Source: Veillonella parvula DSM 2008 (GTDB lineage: Bacteria > Bacillota > Negativicutes > Veillonellales > Veillonellaceae). From it: 64,000 nt of DNA. The stretch lies in the NCBI RefSeq assembly GCF_000024945.1, contig NC_013520.1, positions 1,503,501-1,567,500 of the forward strand, in the 5' to 3' direction. Positions 43,642 through 54,600 of this stretch are shown here, piece by piece. A program made the position numbers and the translations under genes. Position 1 is the first letter of the stretch; every line of letters starts with the position of its first letter. The notes under the pieces are model-generated. The model saw nothing but the letters and a program-made list of their open reading frames with translations, did no database searches and was not told the origin of the DNA.

Positions 43642-45111
43642 TTAGCTATTAGCTTCCGCCGCTGCTTTAGCCGCCTCTGCCGCCTTTTTCAAATTAGGCA
43701 CAGATGTAGGGCATGTAGCAGGCGTACAAGCGCCATTAGGACCTAAATCTTCAGAACGGTTCACAAAGGTAGTATGTAACATGTGATGTGCTTTGTGGCT
43801 CATAGGTTTGCCATCAAAGAACTCAGCATACAATTTTTGGATATCTGGATTATCACAAGCAGCTTTTACAGTTACTTCTGCATCGCGAGTATACAAAGAT
43901 GCAATACGAGCTTCACGAGCTTTGTCAGCCATCGGTAATTTAACGCGTGGTTGACCACCACCACCGATACAGCCACCACGACAAGCCATTACTTCGATGA
44001 AGTCATAATGGATATTTTCTGCACGCATGCGTTCGATGAACTTACGCAAATTACCGGTACCATGAACTGCCGCTACATGTAATGTTTTATCGCCAATCAC
44101 TACGTCCGCTTCACGCGCGCCGTCCATGCCGCGAATAGCTTCGAATGGAATCAATGTTTGAGGTGCATCTTCACCTGTCGCCATTTTGTAAGCCGCACGC
44201 ATAGCCGCTTCCATAACGCCACCAGTGTTACCGAAGATGATACCACCACCAGAGGCTTCGCCCATCAATGGGTCAAAAGCAGAATCTTCAAGATCATCGA
44301 AGTTGATTTCTTCTGCGCGCAACCATTTTGCAAGTTCCCGTGTAGTAATACAGTAGTCTGTATCGCGCATTTCTGGTGTATTCCAGTATTCCGCGGAGGA
44401 ATTCATTTCATCGCGACGAATTTCAAATTTCTTAGCTGTACATGGTGTTACTGCAACGGCCACGATTTGTTTTGCATCAAGGCCCATTTTTTCAGCAAAG
44501 TATGTTTTTTGTGTAGGCGCTTGCATAGCAATTGGGCTCTTAGCCGTAGATAGGTTTGGCAAGAATTCTGGATAGAATGTTTCCGCAAACTTAACCCAAG
44601 CAGGACAACAAGATGTGAATTGAGGCAATACTGCATCACTATTAATAACACGTTCTAATAACTCAGATGCTTCTTCCATGATAGTCATGTCCGCACCAAA
44701 GTTTGTATCAAGGATATAGTCGCCACCCAATTTACGAAGAGCGGCTACCATTTTACCTTCTACAAATGTACCAGCCTCAAGGCCGAATTCCTCGCCCAAA
44801 CCAACACGCACGGCAGGCGCAGTTTGGAAAATGACGATTTTATTAGGGTCAGCAATAGCTGCTTTTACTTCATCAATTTCAGAGCGTTCATTAATGGAAT
44901 CGAACGGGCAAATAGATGCACATTGACCACAATGAATACAAATTGGATGATCTCCATTAGTTGTTAAATCATAATAATCAAATACACCCATGTCTACAGC
45001 ACAAGCTTTACGACATAAGGAGCAGTTTTTACATTTAGTTAAATCTTGTACTAATGCAATATTTCCGTCTTCAATTGGTACGCGACGGTCTAAAAATTGG
45101 TACTTACTCAT
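43642..45111 (-). CDS. [FeFe] hydrogenase, monomeric, two [4Fe-4S] accessory clusters
   Basis: 489 aa. N-terminal ferredoxin clusters at C27/C30/C33/C37 and C58/C61/C64/C68. H-cluster motifs are all present: TSCCPAW (C168-C169), TPCTAKKFE (C224; Thr where many enzymes have Met) and EVMACRGGCIGGGGQP (C377, C381). It catalyses reversible proton reduction, probably disposing of fermentation electrons from ferredoxin as H2. The C-terminus adds an Ala-rich tail after CTPATCPTS, whose extra Cys residues may bind something. TAGGAGG precedes the ATG. No hydE/F/G maturase is in the window. Confidence 0.95.
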   Translation of the reverse strand: MSKYQFLDRRVPIEDGNIALVQDLTKCKNCSLCRKACAVDMGVFDYYDLTTNGDHPICIHCGQCASICPFDSINERSEIDEVKAAIADPNKIVIFQTAPAVRVGLGEEFGLEAGTFVEGKMVAALRKLGGDYILDTNFGADMTIMEEASELLERVINSDAVLPQFTSCCPAWVKFAETFYPEFLPNLSTAKSPIAMQAPTQKTYFAEKMGLDAKQIVAVAVTPCTAKKFEIRRDEMNSSAEYWNTPEMRDTDYCITTRELAKWLRAEEINFDDLEDSAFDPLMGEASGGGIIFGNTGGVMEAAMRAAYKMATGEDAPQTLIPFEAIRGMDGAREADVVIGDKTLHVAAVHGTGNLRKFIERMRAENIHYDFIEVMACRGGCIGGGGQPRVKLPMADKAREARIASLYTRDAEVTVKAACDNPDIQKLYAEFFDGKPMSHKAHHMLHTTFVNRSEDLGPNGACTPATCPTSVPNLKKAAEAAKAAAEANS

Positions 45112-45243
45112 GAGTTCCTCCTACTTAGGTAACGTTGTTATCGTTAATCGTAGAAATTATACTATACATTGTGAGTTTTATCAATAAACTTACACGTAAT
45201 TCCTTTGCATAGCAGATATTAAAAAATGGCATGATAAAAGGAA

Positions 45244-47259
45244 TTATAGGCGTTCCTCTAATTCCATCCACCGTTCAGTGAGCACATCTATTTGGGCCTG
45301 TGTTTCTTCTCGTTCCTCCATCAGTGACTGCATTTTTTCATAATCAGTAGCCACTTGGCTTATCATAACATCGAGGCCTTTTACTAAATGTTCTAGCTTT
45401 GGCAATTCATCCATAATTTTGGCATACTCCGCTTCCTCTGCTTTATTGAGGCCCTTCTTTAGTATTGCTTTGAAAGTATCTGTTTCACCAACAGCTACTA
45501 CATTGTCATTTCCAAAGATATCTGACGTATTTGATTGATTATCAACAGAGTCATCGGTATCAGCCTCTCCACCTTCTACAGCTTGTACCACTTTGGAATT
45601 AGCCGGTATATTATCATTTGGCATATAGAATGGGTGCTTGCTGCCACTACTTTCATCAAGAGCATCCTTGTAGTCAGAATAGGAGCCATGAACGATTTCA
45701 ATATGCCCATCGCCGGTAAAGACAAATAATTTATCCACTACGCGGTCTAGGAAGTACCGATCGTGACAAACTGTAATGATGACGCCACTAAAGGAGTCAA
45801 GGAAATCCTCTAATACCTCCAATGTTGGAATATCAAGATCATTCGTCGGTTCGTCCAGCAATAATACGTTAGGGGCGCTCATCAACAATTTTAAGAGGTA
45901 TAAACGACGACGTTCCCCGCCAGAGAGTTTTCGAATCGGTACACCATGTAATTCTGGGGTAAAAAGGAATCGCTCAAGGATTTGTCCTGCGCTCAATGTA
46001 GATCCATCACCGAGTACCATATAAGAGTGGTCCTCACGAATATAATCGAGAACGCGCATATCTTCATCAAATTCAGGTAGCTCTTGTTTAAAATGAGCAA
46101 TGCGAACGGTCTCACCTTTACCGATAGTGCCTCTCGTCGCTTCGTAGGTGCCATCAAGGATATTCATAAAGGTAGACTTACCAACACCATTGAGCCCTAC
46201 TATACCGATACGATCATGGCGTACCACGTGATAGGTAAAGTCCTTAATCATAGGACGTTCATCAAAATAAAACTCTAAATGCTCAATATCAAAGATGGTT
46301 TTTCCTAAACGTGTCTTCAGCGCAATAGGATCCATTTGATCCGGACGACGGGTTTTCTCCATATTCTTTAATTTTTCGTAACGGTCAAGACGAGCCTTTT
46401 GTTTTGTAGTTCTAGCCAGAGCACCACGACGTACCCATTCGATTTCTCGTTTTAAAAATTGACGTCGTTTTTCTTCCGTAGCAGCTTCACGAGCCTCTCG
46501 ATCAGCTTTCAAGGCAATAAATTCTTCATAATTGCCATCGTATTGATACATATGACGATTTGATAGCTCTAAAATACCATTACATACGGAATCGAGGAAA
46601 TATCTATCATGGGTACTGATTAATAATCCTCCTTGACGTGTACTCAAATACGACTCCAACCAATCGATACTATCTTCATCCAAATGGTTAGTCGGCTCAT
46701 CTAGCAATAAAAGATCACATGGATATAGCAATGCTTGCCCCAATGCAAGACGACGCTTTTGCCCTCCTGATAACATAGCTACCTTTTGCTCCACATCAGG
46801 AAAGCCCAATTTAGATAAAATAATGCGTGCCTCTTGTTCTACTTGCCACCCGTCTTGTTGATCCATTTGCTCCAATGCATTCATATAGTTACGAGACAAT
46901 TTAGCATCATCACTACCAGACTCTTGCATTTGGCGGTACTCACGACTAATACGTTCAAAGGCTTTTACCATCTGTAAGCGAGGATGATCTCCATCAAGAA
47001 CTGCTTCTAATAAGGTAGATTCCGCATCAAAATCAGGTGTCTGCGCTAAGTAATGGATGCTGGCCTTACCATTACGCTCAATGGTGCCTTTATCAGCTTC
47101 CATTTGGCCTGCTAATATTTTTAGAAATGTAGACTTACCCGTTCCGTTGATGCCCACAAGACCTAATCGTTTTTCCGTGGTAAAAGTCATACTCACCTCT
47201 TTAAACAGTAGCCTTGTGCCATATGATTTCTCTATGTTCTGTAAACTAATAACGTTCAT
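45244..47259 (-). CDS. uup: ABC-F family ATPase (Uup-like)
   Basis: 671 aa. Two ABC domains in one chain without membrane segments: GINGTGKST, LSGGQKRRLALG, LLLLDEPTNHLD, then GLNGVGKST, LSGGERRRLYLL, LLLDEPTNDLD. A charged inter-domain linker lies between them. The C-terminal coiled coil (about 590-671: LEHLVKGLDVMISQVATDYE and on) is typical of Uup, which acts on stalled ribosomes or branched DNA. AGGAGCGG precedes the start. Confidence 0.9.
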   Translation of the reverse strand: MNVISLQNIEKSYGTRLLFKEVSMTFTTEKRLGLVGINGTGKSTFLKILAGQMEADKGTIERNGKASIHYLAQTPDFDAESTLLEAVLDGDHPRLQMVKAFERISREYRQMQESGSDDAKLSRNYMNALEQMDQQDGWQVEQEARIILSKLGFPDVEQKVAMLSGGQKRRLALGQALLYPCDLLLLDEPTNHLDEDSIDWLESYLSTRQGGLLISTHDRYFLDSVCNGILELSNRHMYQYDGNYEEFIALKADREAREAATEEKRRQFLKREIEWVRRGALARTTKQKARLDRYEKLKNMEKTRRPDQMDPIALKTRLGKTIFDIEHLEFYFDERPMIKDFTYHVVRHDRIGIVGLNGVGKSTFMNILDGTYEATRGTIGKGETVRIAHFKQELPEFDEDMRVLDYIREDHSYMVLGDGSTLSAGQILERFLFTPELHGVPIRKLSGGERRRLYLLKLLMSAPNVLLLDEPTNDLDIPTLEVLEDFLDSFSGVIITVCHDRYFLDRVVDKLFVFTGDGHIEIVHGSYSDYKDALDESSGSKHPFYMPNDNIPANSKVVQAVEGGEADTDDSVDNQSNTSDIFGNDNVVAVGETDTFKAILKKGLNKAEEAEYAKIMDELPKLEHLVKGLDVMISQVATDYEKMQSLMEEREETQAQIDVLTERWMELEERL

Positions 47260-47371
47260 ATTCCGCTCCTATTTTGTAATTCTGTTATTTATTATACTAC
47301 ACATTACCATTGACAGTAACAGACGCCCTCAGTAGAATAAACGTAATATATATATTCATGAGGAGGTCCAC

Positions 47372-47692
47372 ATGGCGACGGATATGGTTTTAGACTTTTA
47401 TGAAAGTATCAACTTTGAACTTATCGACATTGATGGGTATGACACATTATTTACTGAGCTCTTAGAGGATGGCACGTATGCAACTGTGTCCGATGATGAC
47501 GGCTATATGCTAGAGGACTTAAAGACACCAATCGTATTCAATGTGTACGACGATAATGACTCCTTTCAATGGAGTGTTACCCTTGATGACTCTTACCAAT
47601 TAAAAGATTTATTGGATGGTGCCGAAAGTACGGATACTTTCTTAGTTACATTACAAAAACTTCGACAAGAACATATTGAACAGTATCAATAG
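47372..47692 (+). CDS. Small acidic hypothetical protein
   Basis: 106 aa, strongly acidic (runs such as VSDDDGYMLEDL and VYDDNDSFQW), no transmembrane segment. A clear GAGGAGGTCC precedes the ATG and a terminator follows, so it is a real single-gene unit. The beta-alpha layout with an aromatic core recalls DUF1292-like or immunity-type small proteins, but I cannot assign a family. Divergent from the ABC-F gene. Confidence 0.7.
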   Translation: MATDMVLDFYESINFELIDIDGYDTLFTELLEDGTYATVSDDDGYMLEDLKTPIVFNVYDDNDSFQWSVTLDDSYQLKDLLDGAESTDTFLVTLQKLRQEHIEQYQ

Positions 47693-47727
47693 AAAAAAGC
47701 GATGGCCTTTTAGGTCATCGCTTTTTT
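47693..47727. terminator. Bidirectional terminator
   Basis: AAAAAAGCGATG stem with near-perfect symmetry and a T7 tail, between the convergent small acidic gene and the glycosyltransferase gene. Confidence 0.92.
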
Positions 47728-47735
47728 TACTCTGA

Positions 47736-48890
47736 TTAGCTAAGAGCCTCTTCAGCTTTTACGAGTTCATCTTGTGTACTAGCATCTAAGATTTCAATGA
47801 GACTATTTACGATATCAGCAGCCCCATCCACATGCCATTCGCGAGCACGCTCAGACATTTGTTGTAGTCGCGGAGAATTAATTAACAGTGCAGTTACCAC
47901 ATCTTCTAAGTTGTGAATATCACGAGCCCAGCGGGCACAACCTCGTTGCTCTAATAATTCTGCATTTGCCTCTTCCTGCCCTGGTATAGCATTAAAGAAT
48001 ACCATTGGCAATCCGATTGTAACAGCCTCCATACAGGTCAATGCACCAGGTTTTGTGACGAGCAAAGACGATGATTTCATGAGCTCAGAAATATTAGTAG
48101 TATAACCATATACGGTGGTCTTCGTCTTCATAGATTCACTAAGGATAACTAACGATTCATAAAGAGACGTATTTTGTCCAGCTACAACGGTAATTTCACC
48201 AATACCATTTACTTCATCTAGATGTTTTAAAGCCGTCTCAAGGGAGCCTAAACCCAAGCCCCCCCCCATAACAAGTACTTTCACAGGTTCCTCTAAGGTA
48301 TACTCTTCAATAGCATCACGGAAAAAAGATCGACGCACTGGAATACCAGATACATGAATACGAGATTCATCGATACCTGAAGCCACCATTTCAGGTACCA
48401 TAGACTCTGTTGCAACATAATAAACATCAATCTGTGGATAGAGCCAAAACTGATGACTACTAAAATCTGTCATAATAGCTACTAGTGGTACATCTATATG
48501 ACCTTGACGCTTTAAAATCGATGCCGCCCCACAAGGAAATGGATGTGTAAAAACCATTACATCTGGCTCTTCTTGTTGTACTAGTTTAAGCATGCGGCTT
48601 TTAAGTAGGTACGACAATGCGGTTTGCAGAATGGTACCTCGTTTTTCCCCTTTCGATACGCGATAAATCATATCATAGAGCATGGGGAATACGTCAATCA
48701 TCTTTATATAGGTACCCTTAATTAAATGCTCTACAGACATAGTTTCTGTATCAAGAAAATCAACATGAGTAATTGATGCTTGTGGCTCTTTTTCTTTCCA
48801 ATATTCTTCTATGGCTCTTGCGGCTTGCATATGTCCAGTGCCGATTGAGGCGGACACGATGAGAACCTTCCTTGATGTTTCGTTATTCAT
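47736..48890 (-). CDS. MGDG-synthase-type glycosyltransferase (UgtP/MurG-like)
   Basis: 384 aa. N-terminal MGDG_synth domain with SASIGTGHMQAARAIEEYW; GT-B fold C-terminal half with VLVMGGGLGLGS and the sugar-nucleotide-binding region LVTKPGALTCMEA, then PGQEEANAELL. Family members add glucose or galactose from UDP-sugar to diacylglycerol. In a diderm Firmicute this may make a glycolipid, but the acceptor is not proven. AAAGGGTGC precedes the ATG. Confidence 0.88.
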   Translation of the reverse strand: MNNETSRKVLIVSASIGTGHMQAARAIEEYWKEKEPQASITHVDFLDTETMSVEHLIKGTYIKMIDVFPMLYDMIYRVSKGEKRGTILQTALSYLLKSRMLKLVQQEEPDVMVFTHPFPCGAASILKRQGHIDVPLVAIMTDFSSHQFWLYPQIDVYYVATESMVPEMVASGIDESRIHVSGIPVRRSFFRDAIEEYTLEEPVKVLVMGGGLGLGSLETALKHLDEVNGIGEITVVAGQNTSLYESLVILSESMKTKTTVYGYTTNISELMKSSSLLVTKPGALTCMEAVTIGLPMVFFNAIPGQEEANAELLEQRGCARWARDIHNLEDVVTALLINSPRLQQMSERAREWHVDGAADIVNSLIEILDASTQDELVKAEEALS

Positions 48891-48927
48891 AATGCACCCT
48901 TTCTCTGTGCATTATACCATAAATAGA

Positions 48928-48957
48928 TAAAAAAAAGAGACCTCGAAAGGTCTCTTT
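48928..48957 (-). terminator. Intrinsic terminator of the mfd-mazG-hup operon
   Basis: AAAGAGACCT/AGGTCTCTTT stem with a UUCG loop on the minus strand and a long T tract. Confidence 0.93.
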
Positions 48958-48972
48958 CACATCCAATATGGA

Positions 48973-49272
48973 TTATTTTTTGCGTTTTTTAGCTTTTGCA
49001 GCGTTAACTTGTTCTTTCAAACCTTTACCAGCTTTGAATGCAGGAGATTTGGAAGCTGCAATTGTGATAGTTTTACCGTTTTGTGGGTTACGGCCTTCAC
49101 GAGCTGCGCGTTCACGAACTTCGAAAGTACCGAAGCCGATAACTTGTACTTTACCACCAGCTGCTAATTCTTGAGCTACTGTGTCAAATACAGCTTTTAC
49201 TGCTTTTTCAGCATCTTTTTTAGTTAATTCAGTTTTTTGTGCAACACTTGCGATTAATTCTGTTTTGTTCAT
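48973..49272 (-). CDS. hup: HU-family nucleoid protein
   Basis: 99 aa. The HU/IHF signature is [19 protein letters not shown] in the DNA-intercalating beta-arm region; the N-terminal [20 protein letters not shown] is typical of bacterial HU. A basic Lys-rich tail (AKAKKRKK) extends the C-terminus. AAGGAGG precedes the ATG. Last gene of the mfd-flippase-mazG-hup run. Confidence 0.96.
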   Translation of the reverse strand: MNKTELIASVAQKTELTKKDAEKAVKAVFDTVAQELAAGGKVQVIGFGTFEVRERAAREGRNPQNGKTITIAASKSPAFKAGKGLKEQVNAAKAKKRKK

Positions 49273-49323
49273 GACAGAACCTCCTTAAAATTACAATACC
49301 TTAGAAGTGTATAAACCTCTAGG

Positions 49324-50094
49324 TTACTTTTCCTGCACTTTAGCCTCCTCCCAAAAAGCATCCAGCTCAGCTAATGAAAAGTCTTCCCATGAGCGATCGC
49401 TTTGGTTAACACAAGCTTCTACATGTAAAAAACGCTGTCGGAACTTTGTGTTTGTGCGATTTAGTGCATTTTCACCGCTTATTTTATACCATCTGAATAG
49501 ATTAATCAAGGAAAAAAGCACATCTCCTGCTTCTTTTTCCATATTTTCTCTATCATTTTGATCAATAGCCTCCTTAAATTCCTCCATTTCTTCGGAAACT
49601 TTAGCCCAAACAGGATCAAGCTCATCCCAGTCAAAACCTAGCTTCGCGGCCATTTCTTGGAGCTTATAAGCCGCCACTAAAGCAGGCAAACTTTTCGATA
49701 CACCATCCAATACAGAATTTTGAATATTTTTCTTTTCTTGTGCCTTTAATTCATCCCAAGTGTATGACTTTTCATCTTTTTCAGGATTAAAAACACGAGG
49801 ATGACGACGAATCATTTTTTCAGCAACATCATTAATTACATCTTGAAGTGTAAAATGACCAGCCTCCTCTGCTAATTGACTGTGAAAGACAACTTGCAAT
49901 AATACATCACCTAACTCTTCACGAAGATTTGGCATATCTTTATTATCAATGGCATCTACTACCTCGTAAGTCTCTTCTATAAAATAGCGGCGTAAAGATT
50001 CATGCGTTTGCTTTTGATCCCAAGGACAGCCATTTGGTGCACGCAAAGTTTTCACTACATCGACTAAAGGTTGAATATCAATATTGTTCTTCAT
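49324..50094 (-). CDS. mazG: Nucleoside triphosphate pyrophosphohydrolase MazG
   Basis: 256 aa, two MazG domains: CPWDQKQTHESLRRYFIEE, with metal ligands in EELGDVLLQVVFHS, and the C-terminal EEMEEFKEAIDQ then EAGDVLFSLINL. It hydrolyses NTPs and damaged nucleotides to NMP plus PPi. Overlaps the flippase gene by 17 bp. Confidence 0.95.
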   Translation of the reverse strand: MKNNIDIQPLVDVVKTLRAPNGCPWDQKQTHESLRRYFIEETYEVVDAIDNKDMPNLREELGDVLLQVVFHSQLAEEAGHFTLQDVINDVAEKMIRRHPRVFNPEKDEKSYTWDELKAQEKKNIQNSVLDGVSKSLPALVAAYKLQEMAAKLGFDWDELDPVWAKVSEEMEEFKEAIDQNDRENMEKEAGDVLFSLINLFRWYKISGENALNRTNTKFRQRFLHVEACVNQSDRSWEDFSLAELDAFWEEAKVQEK

Positions 50095-51685
50095 ATAGCT
50101 TTGCTTCCTCCCTATTGCGTCGAGCTTGTAAGCGCTTGCCTATGATTGGGAAATGGTAAATATCATCTTTTACGACAGCTTTAGTAAGCCATAACGATAA
50201 ACCATATACAAAAATAGCCACTACAATTGCTGCAGCCACAGCGCCACCATTGTCTAATAAATCAACAGTGCTCACATAGATGACTTGTGTAGCACCGCCC
50301 ATGGCCATGGCAGATACTATTATTTTTAATAACTCTAATGTGTTCAGTACCGAACCTACATATCTTTTTACAAAAATATAGTTAATAAGCGCTGCAATAG
50401 CAAAGTTTAAATTCGTCGCCCAAGCTGCACCATTAATGCCCAACTCAACACTGCCTGTCAACTCATAATCTAAGAATGTCTTCACTAATAAGCCTATAAA
50501 AATCGACACCATAGGAATTACTGTCCTTCCTAATCCTTGTAAAACACCTGCAGTAACCTGCTGCCAACCGAGGAACACAATACTCAAGCTAATAACAGCA
50601 ATAACAGGCCCTGCGTGGGGTGTTGCATATATTAGTTGTGATATTGGCGTAGCTAGTACACAAAGTCCAATGCAGGCTGGAATCGTAAACATATTAGCAA
50701 TTTTAATCGCCGTTTCCGCCCGTTTCACGATGCGATGTACATCACCTTGAGTATGTGCCTCAGATACGGCTGGTACAAGACTAGCGGCTAAGGACGTAGT
50801 TAGAATAATTGGCAACCCAATCAGAGATGTTGCCATACCCGTTAAATAGCCAAATTGTGTGGTTGCTTCATTGAGATAGTATCCAATATCCATCAATCGT
50901 TTTGGGACGATAAATGTATCAATGAGCGATACCATAGGAAGCATAATATTCGCCATAGAAACAGGTATAGCAAGGCTAAACAAGCGTTTAACTACGGTGC
51001 CATTACTTTCACAAATAGCATTAGGATTCTGTTGTGAAAGCATCTTCTCTCGAACATTGCGTTGTCGGTAGTAAAAATAAATTAATACCAGTAACCCTGC
51101 CAATACGCCTGGGAATGTAGCAAAGGTCGCACCACCTGCCGCCAAATGGAGTCCACGATCAATAAAGTAGTATGCTAAACCTACCATAGATGACACGCGA
51201 AAGATCTGTTCAAATACTTGACTTGTACCAGTAGGCACCATATACTGGAAACCTTGGAAATACCCTCTAAAACAGCTTAGGATAGTCACTACAAAAATAG
51301 CTGGAGATAATAATTGAATAGCAATTAAAGCGCGTGGATCAGTGATGATTTGATTATCTACGAGCCATTGTGCACTACCATATAAGGCCAAACTAAATAC
51401 TAGCCCTAATATAGCGAGTACCCTCAAAGATACAGAAAATACTTGTTGTACGCCTCGCATATCATCATTAGCAAGTTTTTCCGCAATCATAATAGATATG
51501 GCTACAGGAATACCTGCAGCAGAAATACTAACGATAATTTGATAGATTGGATAGGCCATCATATATAGGCCAATCCCTTCACCACCTAAAATCCGTGCGA
51601 TAAGAACTTTACTAAACGCACCGATGACCTTCACGATAATACCGGCTAAGGTTAAAATCATGGCACCCTTTAAAAATCGATTCAT
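50078..51685 (-). CDS. MOP-superfamily flippase (SpoVB/MurJ-like)
   Basis: 535 aa with about 14 membrane helices. N-terminal GAMILTLAGIIVKVIGAFSK and RILGGEGIGLYMMAYPIYQI are typical of SpoVB/polysaccharide flippases of Firmicutes. It probably flips lipid II or another undecaprenyl-linked sugar. The ATG overlaps the mfd stop by four bases with TAAGGAGGG upstream, so translation is coupled. This mfd-spoVB-mazG-hup order is a common Firmicutes arrangement. Confidence 0.9.
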   Translation of the reverse strand: MNRFLKGAMILTLAGIIVKVIGAFSKVLIARILGGEGIGLYMMAYPIYQIIVSISAAGIPVAISIMIAEKLANDDMRGVQQVFSVSLRVLAILGLVFSLALYGSAQWLVDNQIITDPRALIAIQLLSPAIFVVTILSCFRGYFQGFQYMVPTGTSQVFEQIFRVSSMVGLAYYFIDRGLHLAAGGATFATFPGVLAGLLVLIYFYYRQRNVREKMLSQQNPNAICESNGTVVKRLFSLAIPVSMANIMLPMVSLIDTFIVPKRLMDIGYYLNEATTQFGYLTGMATSLIGLPIILTTSLAASLVPAVSEAHTQGDVHRIVKRAETAIKIANMFTIPACIGLCVLATPISQLIYATPHAGPVIAVISLSIVFLGWQQVTAGVLQGLGRTVIPMVSIFIGLLVKTFLDYELTGSVELGINGAAWATNLNFAIAALINYIFVKRYVGSVLNTLELLKIIVSAMAMGGATQVIYVSTVDLLDNGGAVAAAIVVAIFVYGLSLWLTKAVVKDDIYHFPIIGKRLQARRNREEAKLYEEQY

Positions 51686-54600
51686 AGGCCCTCCTTAGTC
51701 GGTGACTTGTGGCTAAGAGCCTTTATCACCGCTTCCGTAATGGTCAAAATAGAACCTTTCATACCATTAAGGCTCACATATAATGTGGCTGGTTTGGTAT
51801 CCATAAACTTCATTTTTTTCCATAAATCTTCTGGTACAGCCCCCATATCCCAATCGGCCATTTTAGAATCGTCATGCCAATGGATAGTGAGTTGCTTATC
51901 TCTACGGACGACACTCTTAATGCCCAGTAGACGTGCTTGCTCCTTAATTTGAGCAATGCGCAACAAACGGTCTACTGGATCGGTTGGTGTACCAAAGCGA
52001 TCAATGAGCTCATCCGTCATATCGTCGAGTTGCTCTTTAGATTTAATATGTAACAATCGTTGGTATACAGAAATCTTACGAGCACTATCTTTGATATACG
52101 CATCATCAATAAACGCATCTACCTCTAAGTCGATAGCTGGATCAATGGATACATCTCGCTCAACTTCTTTATTTTGAGCCTTTGCAATCGCCTCTTCTAA
52201 CATACTCACGTACATGCCAAAGCCGACAGATGCGATATTACCATGTTGCTGTGAACCTAATAGATTACCGGCACCGCGAATCTCTAAATCTCGCATGGCT
52301 AACTTAAATCCTGCGCCGAGCTCAGTGAACTCCTCTATGGCTTTCAAACGCTTTTCAGCTGCCTCTGAAAGTATTTTATCTGGCCGATACATAAAGTATG
52401 CATAAGCACGTCTACGAGAACGGCCTACACGCCCTCGCATTTGGTATAGCTGAGATAAACCTAAACGGTCTGCATCATAAATGATGATAGTATTGGCATT
52501 AGGAATATCTAAGCCGGTTTCAATGATACTTGTAGACAAGAGCACATCATAATGACCTTCATAGAAATCGGTCATAATCTCCTCAATTTGACGGCCTGTC
52601 ATCTGTCCATGAGCAACAGCATAACGCAAACCAGGCAATGCAGATTCTAATAGTTCTCCCATATGATTAATAGATGCGACACGGTTATATACGAAATAGA
52701 CCTGTCCACCTCTTGCAAGTTCTCGTTTGATAGCATCTGCTATGAGATTCATATCGTATTCCACCACATAGGTTTGAACAGGCAATCGCTCCTCTGGCGG
52801 AGTATTGATAACAGACATTTCTCGAACGCCAACAAGGGACATATGTAAAGTCCGCGGAATCGGTGTAGCACTCAAGGTGAGTACATCGATATTGCTAGCC
52901 CACTCTTTCCACTTTTCTTTTTGTGCTACCCCAAAACGTTGCTCCTCGTCTACAACAAGCATTCCTAAGTCTTTGAATACCACCTTTTTGTTAAGTAATG
53001 AATGGGTTCCAATGAGAATATCAATAGATCCATCCTCTACGCCTTTAAGAATTTGTTTTTTCTCTGATGTAGTTCGGAATCGATTAAGCACATCTACTTT
53101 TACCCCAAATGGAGCAAAGCGATTCAAAAAAGTTTGGAAATGTTGCTGTGCTAAAACCGTAGTTGGTACAAGTACTGCCACTTGTTTTCCGCTCATAACG
53201 GCCTTGAAAATGGCGCGCATAGCCACTTCCGTTTTACCAAATCCTACATCACCAGCGAGCAGGCGATCCATAGGAACAGGTCGTTCCATAGATTCTTTAA
53301 TTTCCGCCGTAGCCTGTAACTGGTCTTCCGTCTCCTCATATGGGAACGCATCTTCAAACTCTTGCTGCCATGGTTGATCCGGCAAGAATGCAAAGCCTTC
53401 TGTGATTTCTCGTTGTGCATATATCTCAACGAGCTTATCTGCCAAATCATCAATGGATTTTTTTGCCTTTGTAACAACTTTAGCCCAGTCACGGCCACCC
53501 ATCTTATGAATACGAGGCACATCACCTTCATTGCCGATGTATTTTTGTAACTGATCTAAATTATTTGCAGGTAAGAACAATTTATCCGTTCCAGCATAAG
53601 CGATTTCAATATAGTCCCGATGGATGCCTTCCGTTTCTATCGTTTTAAGACCAATATACTTACCGATACCGTGCATACTATGTACAACATAGTCACCAGG
53701 GGTTAAATCCGTGAAATAATTGATTTCTTGGCCCTTTTTAGGCTTATTCCGAAGCTTGCGCTTTTGCTGTCCGTAAATATTGCCTTCTACCACAACCACA
53801 AGATGGCTATTAGGCAATTCAAAGCCATCTGTTAATAACCCATTTAAAATAATAACGGTATTAGGCTTAGCAATCCATGTATCACTATGAGTAAATACAA
53901 TATGCTCCCCTTCAAGGGCACGCTCAATACCTTCTCGTCGTTGCTGATTATTTAGTACTATCACCACTTGATGATGTAAACGATGCCATTGCTTAATTTC
54001 ATCTGTTAATAGTGGAATTTGACGCTCAAAACTCGTCATCGTCTTCCCTTGAATACCGATAGGGTTAAATCCAGTGAGACCGATAGAGCGTTGTTGCATA
54101 AATGTAAAAGCCACTTGATTCCTAGCATCTACAGTACGTTGTAGTTCATTCCAATCACAATGATTTTTCCGATGTGTAGGATCTTCTTTTAAGAATTTCT
54201 TTAACGCCTCTTGAATACGCCCAGGCTCATCATAAATTAGAGTGCCCTCTTTCACATAAGATAATAAAGTACTGTCCGCATCACTTTTACCAAGAAAGAA
54301 AGGCGTCACCGTGTAGGATTCAATTTGCTCAATGGAACGTTGATTCTCAACGGAGAAGAAACGCAATGTATCGATCTCATCGCCAAAGAATTCAATACGA
54401 ATCGGATGATCACTATTTACAGGATAAATATCCAAAATATCTCCACGCACAGCAAAATGACCACGTTGTTCCACCTGGTCTACGCGTTCATATCCAATTG
54501 TTACGAGCTGTTCAAGGGCTACATCACGTTCAATTGCATCATTTAAAGCAAAATGCAACGATTGCCCCTTTAAGTAATGAGGCGATACAACATACTGTGT

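Noticed and set aside
52805..53377. 190-residue plus-strand frame inside mfd
   Set aside because: Lies opposite conserved helicase motifs of mfd; low-complexity composition and no SD mark it as a shadow.
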